Assembly: GCA_009823395.1 (NCBI GenBank)
Contig: CM020509.1
Span: 20,153,501 to 20,217,500 of the forward strand
From: Thamnaconus septentrionalis
Lineage: Eukaryota > Chordata > Actinopteri > Tetraodontiformes > Monacanthidae
Length of the DNA: 64,000 nt
Reading direction: 5' to 3'
In this document: positions 33,990-43,509 of the stretch, piece by piece
Layout: each line of letters starts with the position of its first letter
Position numbering within the stretch: position 1 is the stretch's first letter
Notes under the pieces: model-generated
The model's database searches: none
What the model was told of the DNA's origin: nothing
The model's input: only the letters and a program-made list of their open reading frames with translations
Program-made: the position numbers and the translations under genes

Positions 33990-34880
33990 AAATCCAGGTG
34001 AGATGCGACCTCTGACCTCCTGCTGCTGCTACCAGGATAGCTTCATCCTTCCTCTGCTGTCTTTCCTTTCACCCATCATCCATCCCTCCATCCATCCATC
34101 CACCCATTCAGGCTTTTTTCTCTCCTTCTGATGGAAACAGCTCACGGCTAATGTCTACTTGCTAATGGATAATCCCCTGGCTGATGTGCTAGTTCACTCC
34201 CTGCACTGTGGCAGATGGTCCAGATGACTCATCGATGCGACTGGAGCAGAGAGACTCAACTTGGGATTGTTCCTCCTTTTAAAAATAAACTCTGACGGTC
34301 AACAGACGGTGACGTGACAACTCCACAGAAATCAATATTAGCAGTGAGTCTGATTACAATTAAAAAATAATAAAAAAAAACATTAAAAAAAACAGCCTGT
34401 GCAGTATCTGACTTGGTTGTGAACACGCTGTTCCACAGCTTCAGTGTCTCTATGAAGATCTGTAGTTTATTATATTTATGATGAAATTATGATGTTAAAA
34501 TGTGATTCTAATTATCTCTATCAAGATGTAGCAGCACCTGGCTGACTGACTGCGGGGCTCCAGTCAGGTGACATCATCAATCTTGGTTTTGCTCCCGACT
34601 CTCTCACCCCCCACCTGCTCGTCCATCACGACTTCCTGCGGCGACTCGATGGGCTCCTCATGCACCATGAGAGCCGCCGTCAGGTCGTCAGCGGATCCAT
34701 TTTTCTCCAAGGTGGCGGCTCGGCATCAATCTGATGGTTTTCCTGCTGAGCTCGGCTGCCTGCCTGCCTGCCTGCCTGCCAAAGAAGGCGGAGGAGGAGG
34801 AGCAGGAGGAGGAGCAGCAAGCGATCAAAGTCCTCCAACTGGGTCACCCCTTGAAATCTTCGTAGGTTTGACTCTGACCT
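33990..34880. other. Intergenic stretch without recognised gene
   Basis: The stretch contains a short (CATC)n patch near 34078-34108, a (CTGC)n patch near 34758-34780 and (GGA)n patches. Open frames are composition artefacts. Confidence 0.7.
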
Positions 34881-34884
34881 AGAA

Positions 34885-35172
34885 CGAGGTTCCTGGACCT
34901 CCTGGACCTCCCGGACCAAACACAACATCCAGGATCCCCAGACCTCCAGATCTCCAGAACATCTGGGACCACCTGGACCTCCTGCACTTCCACAACCTAT
35001 TGGACCTCCTGGACCTTCAGGACTTCACGGACCTCTCAGAACTCCCAGATCTCCAGGACCTTCAGAACCTCCAGGACCTCCCGGACCTCCAGAACCTCCA
35101 GAACTTCCACAACCTCCCGGACCTCCAGAACCACCAGGACTTCCCAGACCTCCAGACCTCTTGAACTTCCTG
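34885..35172. repeat. 9-bp-period minisatellite (GGACCTCCA-like)
   Basis: About 290 bp of imperfect CCTGGACCT / CTCCAGGAC / CCTCCAGAA units. One frame starts with a short collagen-like Gly-Pro-Pro run, but this breaks down quickly and stops occur, so it is not a collagen exon. A related array in inverted orientation lies at 35912-36030. Confidence 0.75.
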
Positions 35173-35738
35173 AACCTTTCAAGTGTCATGACTTAAATCT
35201 CCCAGCTGGCTCTGAAACTGAGTCTTCTGACTGCTTTGCTGCTGCTTCAACTCATTAAATTTAGTTGTGTAGTAATAATACTATAATAAAATTCTCTATA
35301 TTTTTGCCTACTTTGGGCCAAACTTTTTAATTCTGTTCACACACCTGGTTCATGTTTTCACAATCGTCTCCCTCAGATCATTTGATTTTGCCTCGGGATT
35401 CAGAGAAGAGAAGAGAACGGCTTATCCAAAAAATACAAAATACAAATATAGAAAATAAAAATGCAAACTTTTAGTTTTATTTTATTATTTTTTTCAACAC
35501 TGACTCATTGTCTGCAGGTCGTTCGGACACTTTGAAACTGTCTCAAGGACAGTCGGACTGACGGAACGGACGAGGGACGGAGAGGGGGGTTTGGTGAGGG
35601 AGGTAGAGACAGACTGAGAGAGAGTGAAAGAGAGAGAGAGCAGTACTATTCATCAGTGGGGCTAAATTAAGAAGATTGCTCACCGTGGTCCCACATGAAT
35701 ATGACGGAATGTGCCTTTTAATGTGATTGCCAGTGGCA

Positions 35739-35775
<37 letters not shown>

Positions 35776-35911
35776 TGCCAGGTTGCAGCTTCAAGGAGAA
35801 CTCAAGCTCTTCGACCTAGCACAGCAACGGAACTCCAGCAACCTTCCAGGAGGTCATAAATTGTTGGGAGAGGATTTAAAGGCTCCTATAGGTGCAGCAG
35901 AAATCTGGAGG

Positions 35912-36030
35912 TCTGGGGATGGTGGAGGTCTGTAGGCTCTGGATGTCTTGGGGCTCTGGATCTCTAGAGGTCCGGTGGTCCTGGAGGTCTGGAGGTCCTG
36001 TTGGTTTTGAGATTTGGAGCTCCGTCCAGG
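35912..36030. repeat. Inverted counterpart of the 9-bp minisatellite
   Basis: GGAGGTCTGGGGATGG, then repeated GGTCCTGGAGGTCTGGAGGTCC units. On the minus strand these read GGACCTCCAGACCTCCAGG, matching the array at 34885-35172. A GT microsatellite (35741-35774) and (GA)n patch lie between the two arrays. Confidence 0.65.
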
Positions 36031-37585
36031 TTTGGGTCTCACCGGCAGCTTGTTGAACGCTCTCACAGCGCTGGGAAGACCAGAAAAGCACAAGAAGTTG
36101 TGCAGGAGAACCCCGTGATCCCGGATTGTAGATGGAAGTTGATCAGGTTTCCTCACCACCTTGAGAACTTGGTCATCAGGTCTGAAAAATAAAAGTCAAT
36201 GAAGAGGAAGAATCAAAAAGTCTGCGGCTTCAAACAATTTGGCTCCTGTAAGAGGGAAAAAAACATCTATGCGTGTGTGTGTGTGTGAGCGACGTCCCGT
36301 CACGTCACCTCCTGACGACCAGCAGGGGGCCGTCAGATGCTCTGATGGATCGATGGCTGTGGTTTCCTGATGAAAGCAGTCTTGTTCCAGCACTTATCCG
36401 CTACCAAAGGTCATCCTGTCCAGGCAGAGGAGGAGGAGGAGGAGGGGAAGAAGAAGAGGACTCATCAAACAGCCGACTCCAGTCTTTTTTTCCTCCCTCC
36501 ATATCAGAGCAGATAATCGACATCCTGCCGCAGGAGGCAGATGATCTGAAATCGAGCCGACGTGTGACGACCAGGCAGCAGCTCCTCGCCGGCACTGCTG
36601 ACGGCTGACGCGGCTCAAGTGGGAAGCAACCGGTTGTTTCCAGCCAGAGCCAACTGGAGGGTCGAGGCACCATTCAAGAGTTGACCAGTGGATCTAACAT
36701 CAACATACCAGAATGATTTAGAGCCAAAGTTCCCTGCAGATGGAAAATCATTTTTGTAAACCAGATAGTGACAATAAGCAACCGTTTTTCTCACCTGGTT
36801 AGGGGGCGTCGCTGAGCACACGGCGTAAAGGCCAAAACAAAGAGGCCATCAGGTCCGTTACTGATCGTAGTCCCCTCAGAAAGGAAGCTATGTTTCAGTT
36901 CTGGTGACTTCAGGCCGGCTCTCTGAGTCGTTTAGGCTAGCATTAACGCTAATGTGTTTTCTCAGTCTTTATAAGGGTGGGAGGGAGGACAGCTGGTCCG
37001 ATTGGCAGTGAAGGAGAATAAAGAGGATGGGTAGGAGGAGATTCAAATGTACAGTCTGGCTTTGTAAACAAAATGGTAGAAAAGGGATGCAAACCGACAG
37101 ACAGAGACAGAGGTCATGTGGCCCTCTGGCAGAGATTGCGACACAAGACCAGTGTTTCTATCTGACGATGAAAACTAGCAAGCGGACCAGCTCCTATTAC
37201 TAGCAGCATTCCGCGCTGCTGCAAAAAGTGGAACGCTAAAGATGTCCAGCAGAGCCGTTTTGTTACCTGAAAGAGGCCAAAAGGCTGTTCTGATATCAGC
37301 TCCGCTAGCTTTTTAGCCCTTTAGCTCGTTAGCTCAGACAACGGTGGTCAAAACATGCGTTCTGGTCTCCACCTCCTCCTCCTGCTGCTTTACAAGATCT
37401 GTTTTTTTTGATCGTTTGTTTTTTTGCTCCCAGTTTCATTATTTTTGAGGCATACCATAGACACAATGAGTGTGGCTCCTCCCCCTTGCTCTTTGCTCCC
37501 CCCTTCCTCCCCACTCTTCCCCCTTAACCCACCTTCCCCTCCGCCTGGTCAGCCCAGTAGGCTGAACCGCTCGGAGCAGCGGCGG
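36031..37585. other. Intergenic stretch without recognised gene
   Basis: Only short, unsupported frames, a GT run near 36274-36288 and a (GGA)n patch near 36427-36448 are present. Confidence 0.7.
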
Positions 37586-37588
37586 AGG

Positions 37589-37609
37589 CCAATTTCACCA
37601 CTATAAATA
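37589..37609 (+). promoter_or_regulatory. CCAAT box followed by TATA box
   Basis: GGCCAATTTC and, 8 bp later, CTATAAATAAC form a CCAAT/TATA pair in a locally GC-rich context (GCGGCGGAGG). The spacing is shorter than in typical promoters. No coding exon is recognised downstream before glra1, 2.2 kb away. Confidence 0.25.
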
Positions 37610-38513
37610 ACTGCCGCAGCACTTTAGGCTGCATTTACATAAAGAGCTATAATGGCTCCGTAATGGTTTAAATATTCATCATCAGGCTGCTTTGCAATTC
37701 CACTTTCCACCCAAACTAAACTCTAAGAGCCTCCACTGTCCTGACGATGAAAAGGAAAAAAAACAACAACCCTATTACCCATATACAAATAAGCTGCACT
37801 TCAGAAACATATGAGAATATTTGTATTTCTTTTTTTCTTTCTTCATTTCTTTTTTTTTTTTTCAACAGCTTACGAGTCATGCAAATGTAGAAGCGCACAG
37901 GAGCAATAACACAGAATTACACCCAAATAAAAACAGTAATTTCCTGCGATACGCTGCAAATAAATATAGCCGTGTTTATTCCCAGAGTGGATGTTTAAAG
38001 TGAAGTTGGAACAAACTGCTAATCAATGAGACGTCGTCATCCTCTTCTGCTCCATCGCCGTCGCCTTCCATCACCTGACGTGTCATTTAACAGGGAGTCA
38101 TGCTGCAGCCCCCCCCCTCCCAATGAATTATGAAAAATGCTGCTGTATGAAAACAAGTCCCTGCTGGCTGCAATATTTCCAATCACTCTTTTGAGGAAGT
38201 GCAAAAATTGAAATTGGGATTCTCACGAATGCTCTGCCTGTCTGTCTGTTTGCCTGTCTGTCCTTTCCGGACTTTCTCCGGAGTTTTTCCCTGGTTAAAT
38301 CAGCCGAGATGAAACCAAAAAAATAAACAAAAAAACAACAAAAAAAAAGGGTCCGACTGTCGCGAAGGCGGGGTTTCGAAAATCAAACAAAAATGGCTTC
38401 TTCGGTCGTTGGTTTCATCCTGGAGCTCTGACAGGCTAGAACCCTTGACGGAGCAGCTTCGCCTCTCCAGTAATGAAGACAGCGTTGTCTATATTCAGCC
38501 GCTCTCCTCCTCT

Positions 38514-38515
<2 letters not shown>

Positions 38516-38561
<46 letters not shown>
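38516..38561. repeat. (GT)n microsatellite
   Basis: 46 bp of perfect GT. A second shorter GT array lies at about 38701-38737. Confidence 0.95.
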
Positions 38562-38563
<2 letters not shown>

Positions 38564-38899
38564 GTGTGCGCGCACGCACACGCGCTCCTACAGTTCGAAG
38601 CATCACTCAGCCTTGTGATTCCTTCAGTGGCCAGAGGCATTAAGATCAGAGTCACGTTCCAGCGGACACTTCGGACAAAACGGTCCTCAGGAGGGAGAAG
38701 TGTGTGTGCGTGTGCGTGTGCGTGTGTGTGTGTGTGGGTAAAAGCTACGGTAAGATGACAGGAGACGTTATCAAAGGATGGTTGTATAGTAATGTAAAGA
38801 TCCGCTCGACGAGGACAACACACATCCGTTGAAACCTGGAAGGCGTATTAAAAATTCACGCTGCGGTAATTTGCATAATTCCCACGTTAAACATAAATC

Positions 38900-38943
<44 letters not shown>
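38900..38943. repeat. (AC)n microsatellite
   Basis: 44 bp of perfect AC. From 38950 to 39750 no gene is seen; a (CTTT)n patch lies at about 39711-39747. Confidence 0.95.
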
Positions 38944-38945
<2 letters not shown>

Positions 38946-39754
38946 TGCACACACTGCCGTAACATCCGGCAATGCATTAGCGGCAAATTGTTAGACTACA
39001 CGGAAAACGATTAGCGTGGCTCCAGCAGCGGTGGCAATGAAAGTTTCCTTGATAAAGTGGGAATTGAACTGTGTCATGAAACTTCGGGAGATCGACGCAT
39101 TATACAACATTGAAGCGTAAAGACTGGAACGGAAATTCACACCTAAATGTTTGCTGTTTTTTTTTTTTTTTTTTGCAGGAACGAGACGGCAGCTATACTT
39201 GAATGAAACTGTCTGGTAGATGTTGAGGGCAACAGCTAGCCGGGAAGGTTGCTAGCGCTAGTGGACCTCAGTTAGCCGCTGGAAATGTCGCTAGGCTTTG
39301 ACAGAATGTTTTATCCACAGTAGTCAAACGTTAACACGCTGTCAAAGATGCTAAGTGGTGGTGGCTAGTTAAAGTGGCGGATTGATGAAGGTGGCAGATG
39401 TTGGCTCGCTAGCCAACATGGCTAGCTAGCGTGGGGGGAATAGTTAGCAAATATGACTAGTTGCAGGAGTAGCTAACCAGTTGAGTTGGAGGGGCGGGTT
39501 TAAAAACAAGTTCAGTAGATATATCTATATTTATTAATCATTTGTTTAATGTAAATTGCTGCCTTCACCACTTTAAATTATTGGTACTGCACTTGAACTA
39601 GCTAATGATGTGTTTTGACTGGAATGACACAAGTCAGAGGAAACCCACAGCATTTAAAAAAAAAAACCGTAAAAGGGGGAAGAGAGCAGGGAAACTCCTC
39701 AATTAAACGTTCTTTCTTTTTCTTTCTTTTTCTTTCTTTCTTTCTCTAGCGGGA

Positions 39755-39870
39755 CACCGCCAGCGGCCCGGCTAGTGACACCTGCTACGGCCAATCAGGG
39801 CGCCGCTCCTCTTGCCAGCGCACCGGCCAATGGCTGCGCGCTGTGGGCGTGTCCTATCGGGCTGCACGAG
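39755..39870 (+). promoter_or_regulatory. glra1: Candidate proximal promoter of glra1
   Basis: A GC-rich segment has two CCAAT boxes (39791-39795 in GGCCAATCAG and 39827-39831 in GGCCAATGG), a GGGCGTGTC GC-type box and CpG-dense sequence. No TATA box is evident. It opens the CpG-rich block that runs to the glra1 start codon 1.4 kb downstream. The inference that transcription starts near 39.85-40.0 kb is from composition only. Confidence 0.45.
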
Positions 39871-40053
39871 CAAAGGCTGCGTTTCTGTGGAGTTTGCTAA
39901 ATGACTGCAGCAGCAGCAGCATCAGCAGCAGCGGGGAAGTAGAGCCTCGGCACGGCACGGCACGGCTCGGATCGACTCCCGGCCCCAGCATTGACCCCCC
40001 CCGCCCGCCCGCCTCTGTCCCTCTTTGCGCGCCAGGAAGAAGAGGAGGCAGCC

Positions 40054-40641
40054 ATGGAGGAGCGGCCACAGCGGCTCCGCGTGACGGCGCTTTAACCACA
40101 CCGGGGACTTTTTTTTGGGGGGGGTGGGGGGTGGGTGAGTGGAGGAGCGCAGCGGGGGTGATTTATCTCTTGGAGGGGGAGCGGATGGCAGCAGCAGCAG
40201 CAGCAGCCGGTGCGCCTCCAAGTTGAGCAGCGGCAGCAGCAGCAGCAGCAGCGGACGATGGGAGCAGCAGAGCCGGACTGCCTGAGCACCAGCCAGCGGT
40301 ACTACAACTACCACCCCCTCTACTACTACTACTGTAACTACTACCATAATAACTACTACTACTACTACTACTCATCGTCCCCGGGAGGCAGCAGCAGCAG
40401 CAGCAGCAGGGGGAGGAGGTGAAAAGGAAAACGGACCTGACGGGTCCAGCAGCGGCAGCGGCCGCCGCCGCCGTGGTGCACGTGTGAGGGCGCGCGCAGC
40501 TCCGCGTTCTGGGATATATTACGCACGGACGCTTTCCTTCTCCTCTCGTCCCCGGAGCCCCGCGACCAAGCAGCCTGGAGGAGCATCATGTGTGTCCGGC
40601 CGCTGCGGACCGACCCACAACGGACTCACTGAGCCTGAGCC

Positions 40642-40686
<45 letters not shown>

Positions 40687-40990
40687 CGTCCAGCTCCAGC
40701 TCCTCTTCCACCTCCACCTCTATCTCCGCTCCTCAGCATCAGCACCAGCACCGGCTGGATCGCTCAACGTCTCCTCCTCCCCTTCTCCCCCTCCTCCTCC
40801 TCCTCCTCGTGGTGGACTCCCCCGGCCTCCCACACACACACACACACACTCTCCCTCCCTCCTCCTCCCCCCTCCCTCGCCTCGTCCCGGAGGTGTGACG
40901 GCGGCCACGGGGGAAGATCTGACGGCCGCTGAGGTCATGAGCATCCCGCCATCTGAAGACCAGCCGGGCTCCTCACCTTGGAGCTCCTGA
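40054..40990 (+). promoter_or_regulatory. glra1: Long glra1 leader with upstream AUG frames and CAG repeats
   Basis: If transcription starts near 39.9 kb and the leader is unspliced, it carries five complete upstream frames: 40054-40095 (GCCATGG context, 13 aa), 40185-40226 (Ala-rich, 13 aa), 40258-40422 (54 aa, Tyr/Ser-rich because of TAC and AGC repeats), 40588-40632 (14 aa) and 40937-40990 (17 aa). Trinucleotide runs of CAG/AGC lie at 40189-40207, 40232-40252, 40389-40409 and 40643-40685 (about 14 units). Such leaders usually depress translation; that is general knowledge, not shown here. A promoter closer to exon 1, or a leader intron, would remove some or all of these frames. Confidence 0.4.
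40643..40685. repeat. (CAG)14 trinucleotide repeat
   Basis: 43 bp of uninterrupted CAG, about 530 bp upstream of the glra1 start codon and probably within its leader. A C-rich stretch with a short CA array (about 40832-40850) follows. Confidence 0.95.
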
Positions 40991-41211
40991 ACCCCTCCCC
41001 TTCCCCGTGGGCCCCTCCCCCACCACCGCCACCTCCTCCTCCACCTTCACACCCCCCCCTTTCCCCATCCCCCTCCTCCCTCACCCCCCCACCCCCCTCC
41101 TTCTCCTCGCGCTCCAACGCTGAAGGATTTTAATTTCTCTCATTATTTTTTCCTGCCTCCTCCTCCTCCTCCACAACCCCGCCACCGCCGCCGCCGCGCG
41201 CTCCCGACATC

Positions 41212-41282
41212 ATGAGACTGGCCAACATGTGCCGCGTGAACGCGCTGGGGATCTACCTGTGGGAGACGGTGGTGTTTATCAG
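41212..41282 (+). CDS. glra1: Glycine receptor alpha-1, coding exon 1 (signal peptide)
   Basis: ATG at 41212 (GACATCATG, A at -3) opens a 23-codon frame, MRLANMCRVNALGIYLWETVVFI, ending AG|GTGAGC at 41282/41283. The hydrophobic ALGIYLWETVVFIS is the signal-peptide core of alpha-1 type glycine receptor subunits, which direct this pentameric Cys-loop chloride channel into the ER on the way to inhibitory synapses. The exon ends with two bases of a Ser codon and joins in phase to 56102. An in-frame ATG at 41227 has equally good context and would give a shorter N-terminus. The first ten residues are not a part of the protein I can match to other species. It is the first exon of an incomplete gene; most of the protein lies outside the window. 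Confidence 0.88.
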
Positions 41283-41588
41283 GTGAGCAGCGGCATGGGA
41301 TGCTGTGTGTGTGTGTGTGTGTGCGGGGAGAGGGGGGGGCGTGTGTTTGTGAAGTGAGTGGTGCGTCTGCATGAGCTTCGCCTCTGTGTGTGTGTGTGTA
41401 CGTGTTTGCGTGCGTGCACGCGCGCCAGCCTGCTCGCGAGAGAGGAGAGAAGGAGAAATGGTAGCATTTGCATTTTTATTGCTTTGCTGCGTGAAAAATC
41501 GGAGCGACTCGCTGAAAGTTGGCGGCTGCTGCTGCTGCTCATGCGCGTGCTCAGTCTGCGCGTAACTAACAGTGAGCTGGCACGAGCT

Positions 41589-41630
<42 letters not shown>

Positions 41631-41861
41631 GGCTTGCGCCGAGGGCGACCACTAGCGGCCACTCGGGGTCACTGCAGTTAGTGTCAACAGGCACGAGGAC
41701 GGTGAAGTCGGCTCCACGTTCACGCGCGCAGACGTGATTTGTGTGTGTGTGTGTGTGTGCGCGCGCGCGTGTGTCGCTTTCCGTCACTGTAAGCTCTGAC
41801 TTTGTCATCCTAAAGGGAAAAATATCACTGTGGGAAGCTGCTGCGGAGTCCTGGTTTGGGT

Positions 41862-42070
41862 TTGTGGTGTTACAGATTGTTGTGTTGCAGGTTGTTGTGG
41901 AGCAGATTGTCGTGTTGCAGATTGTCGTGCCGTTGTGTAGCAGATTGTTGTGTCGCAGGTTGCCGTGTTGCAGGTTGTCGCGTCGCAGATTGTTGTGTCG
42001 GAGGTCGTGGTGTTGCACCTTGTCGTTGTTGCAAATCGTTGTGTTGCAGATCGTTGCGTAAGAGATTGTG
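41862..42070. repeat. 15-bp minisatellite in glra1 intron 1
   Basis: About 14 imperfect copies of GTTGTGTTGCAGATT. Because the period is five codons, every frame stays open on both strands, giving Asn/Thr/His/Gln-rich frames one way and Cys/Val/Leu-rich frames the other. These are artefacts. Confidence 0.9.
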
Positions 42071-43473
42071 CACATAAACGCTCCAACACCATTTTGTTTT
42101 GAAACCCCCTGCGCCCCCGGACCCTCCCCCCTGCACCCATGTTGATTTTGAGGTCATCAGCCCCCCCCCCCTCTCCAAACCCCTCCCTGCTGGAAGCAAC
42201 ATTTACTCATCCCGGCTGCTTCTAAAAAAAAGTTGCCTATTCATCATCGCAGCGTCTCGCAGGCAGCAGGACCCCTGCGGCGGCGGCTGGGCGGCCGGCA
42301 GTGGGCGGCGAGAGAGGCAGGAAACAGGAAGTGACAGCCAGTGTTTGGTTGCGTCAACAATGAAGTTGGGGTCCAAAAAAGGGGGCGGGAGGGCAGGGGG
42401 TTGTTTTTGTTGGTTTGTTTTTTTTTGTTGCGTTGCTGTATTGCATCCTTTATTGTGCATTTGCCTCGGAATTGAGACTTTGTGATGTCACACGGGGCGC
42501 TGATACCTCTCTGCTGTGCGCCACGCAGCAGGCTGCAAACACCGGGCTAAAAATGCTGCTTCTCCTGGTCGTCCGGGCGGTAAAAGGCTGAAAAACAAAG
42601 AGGCTGTGTGTCGCTAATCCCCTGAAAAAAAAACCTCCCTCAGATTAAAATAGTCCCACTTCAACAGCCACTTCAGGTGTCCTCAGGTGCCTGTTGACAA
42701 TTGCCGGCCCTCCTAGGGGGCGCTGTGTCCTGCTTCTGTTTACCAACCACGACGTCGGGGGCGGGGGCTGCAATCATTTGATTTTATTTTTGATTTTTTT
42801 TAAAACAAACTGAAATCTCCCATAGCTGTTGTTAGCATTCTGAGCTAACGCTCCAGACAGGAAGTGAAGCAGGAAGCAGCGTCCAGCAGCCCGATAGGAT
42901 TCTGGCTCATCGCAGCTCCCTGGGGGAAAAAAAAAAAAAAAAAAAAATCCGGAGGGAGGGAACTTCGACTCTTTAACCATTTGTCATGTTTTCCTGTTTT
43001 CCCCCTGGTTCTAATTTCCATAACAGCCGTAAACAACTCTCTCCTCTCTCACACACACACACAGCCCCTTTGTGTGTGTGTGTGTATGTGTGCGCTGGTG
43101 GTCGTTCATTTTTTTCACTGTACTGTAATTTCTTGTTTAATTTGCATCCAGTGCACATTGTATGCAAATCGCTCCTCGATTCGCTGTGTGGGGTCACATG
43201 TGCTCCCCCGCCCCCCCCCACCCAAACCCTACTTCCCCATCCCCACCTGCACCCCCCGCCCCTTAAAGACACTCCACTATGTCTCTGATGGTTTTCTTCC
43301 CTCCTCACACCGGCCGCCTTTTTTGCCCCCCCCCCTTCGCTGACACCCAGCGGACGGCGATCCGGCTAATAGAACTGGAAGTGTTCCGACTTGGTGGGAT
43401 ATTGCCGTCTTAGCTACTGCATGGGCCTGTGAACGCTGCACTTGACTACTTAATTGATATCTCTGACTACAGG

Positions 43474-43509
<36 letters not shown>

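Noticed and set aside
34568..35172. Possible collagen exon (Gly-Pro-Pro run at 34890-34915)
   Set aside because: The Gly-X-Y pattern lasts only a few triplets before the frame changes. The sequence is a 9-bp minisatellite without intact splice-bounded exons.
41741..42140. Long Asn/Thr/His-rich (minus) and Cys/Val-rich (plus) frames
   Set aside because: The 15-bp repeat period keeps every frame open, and they lie in the middle of glra1 intron 1 without splice signals.
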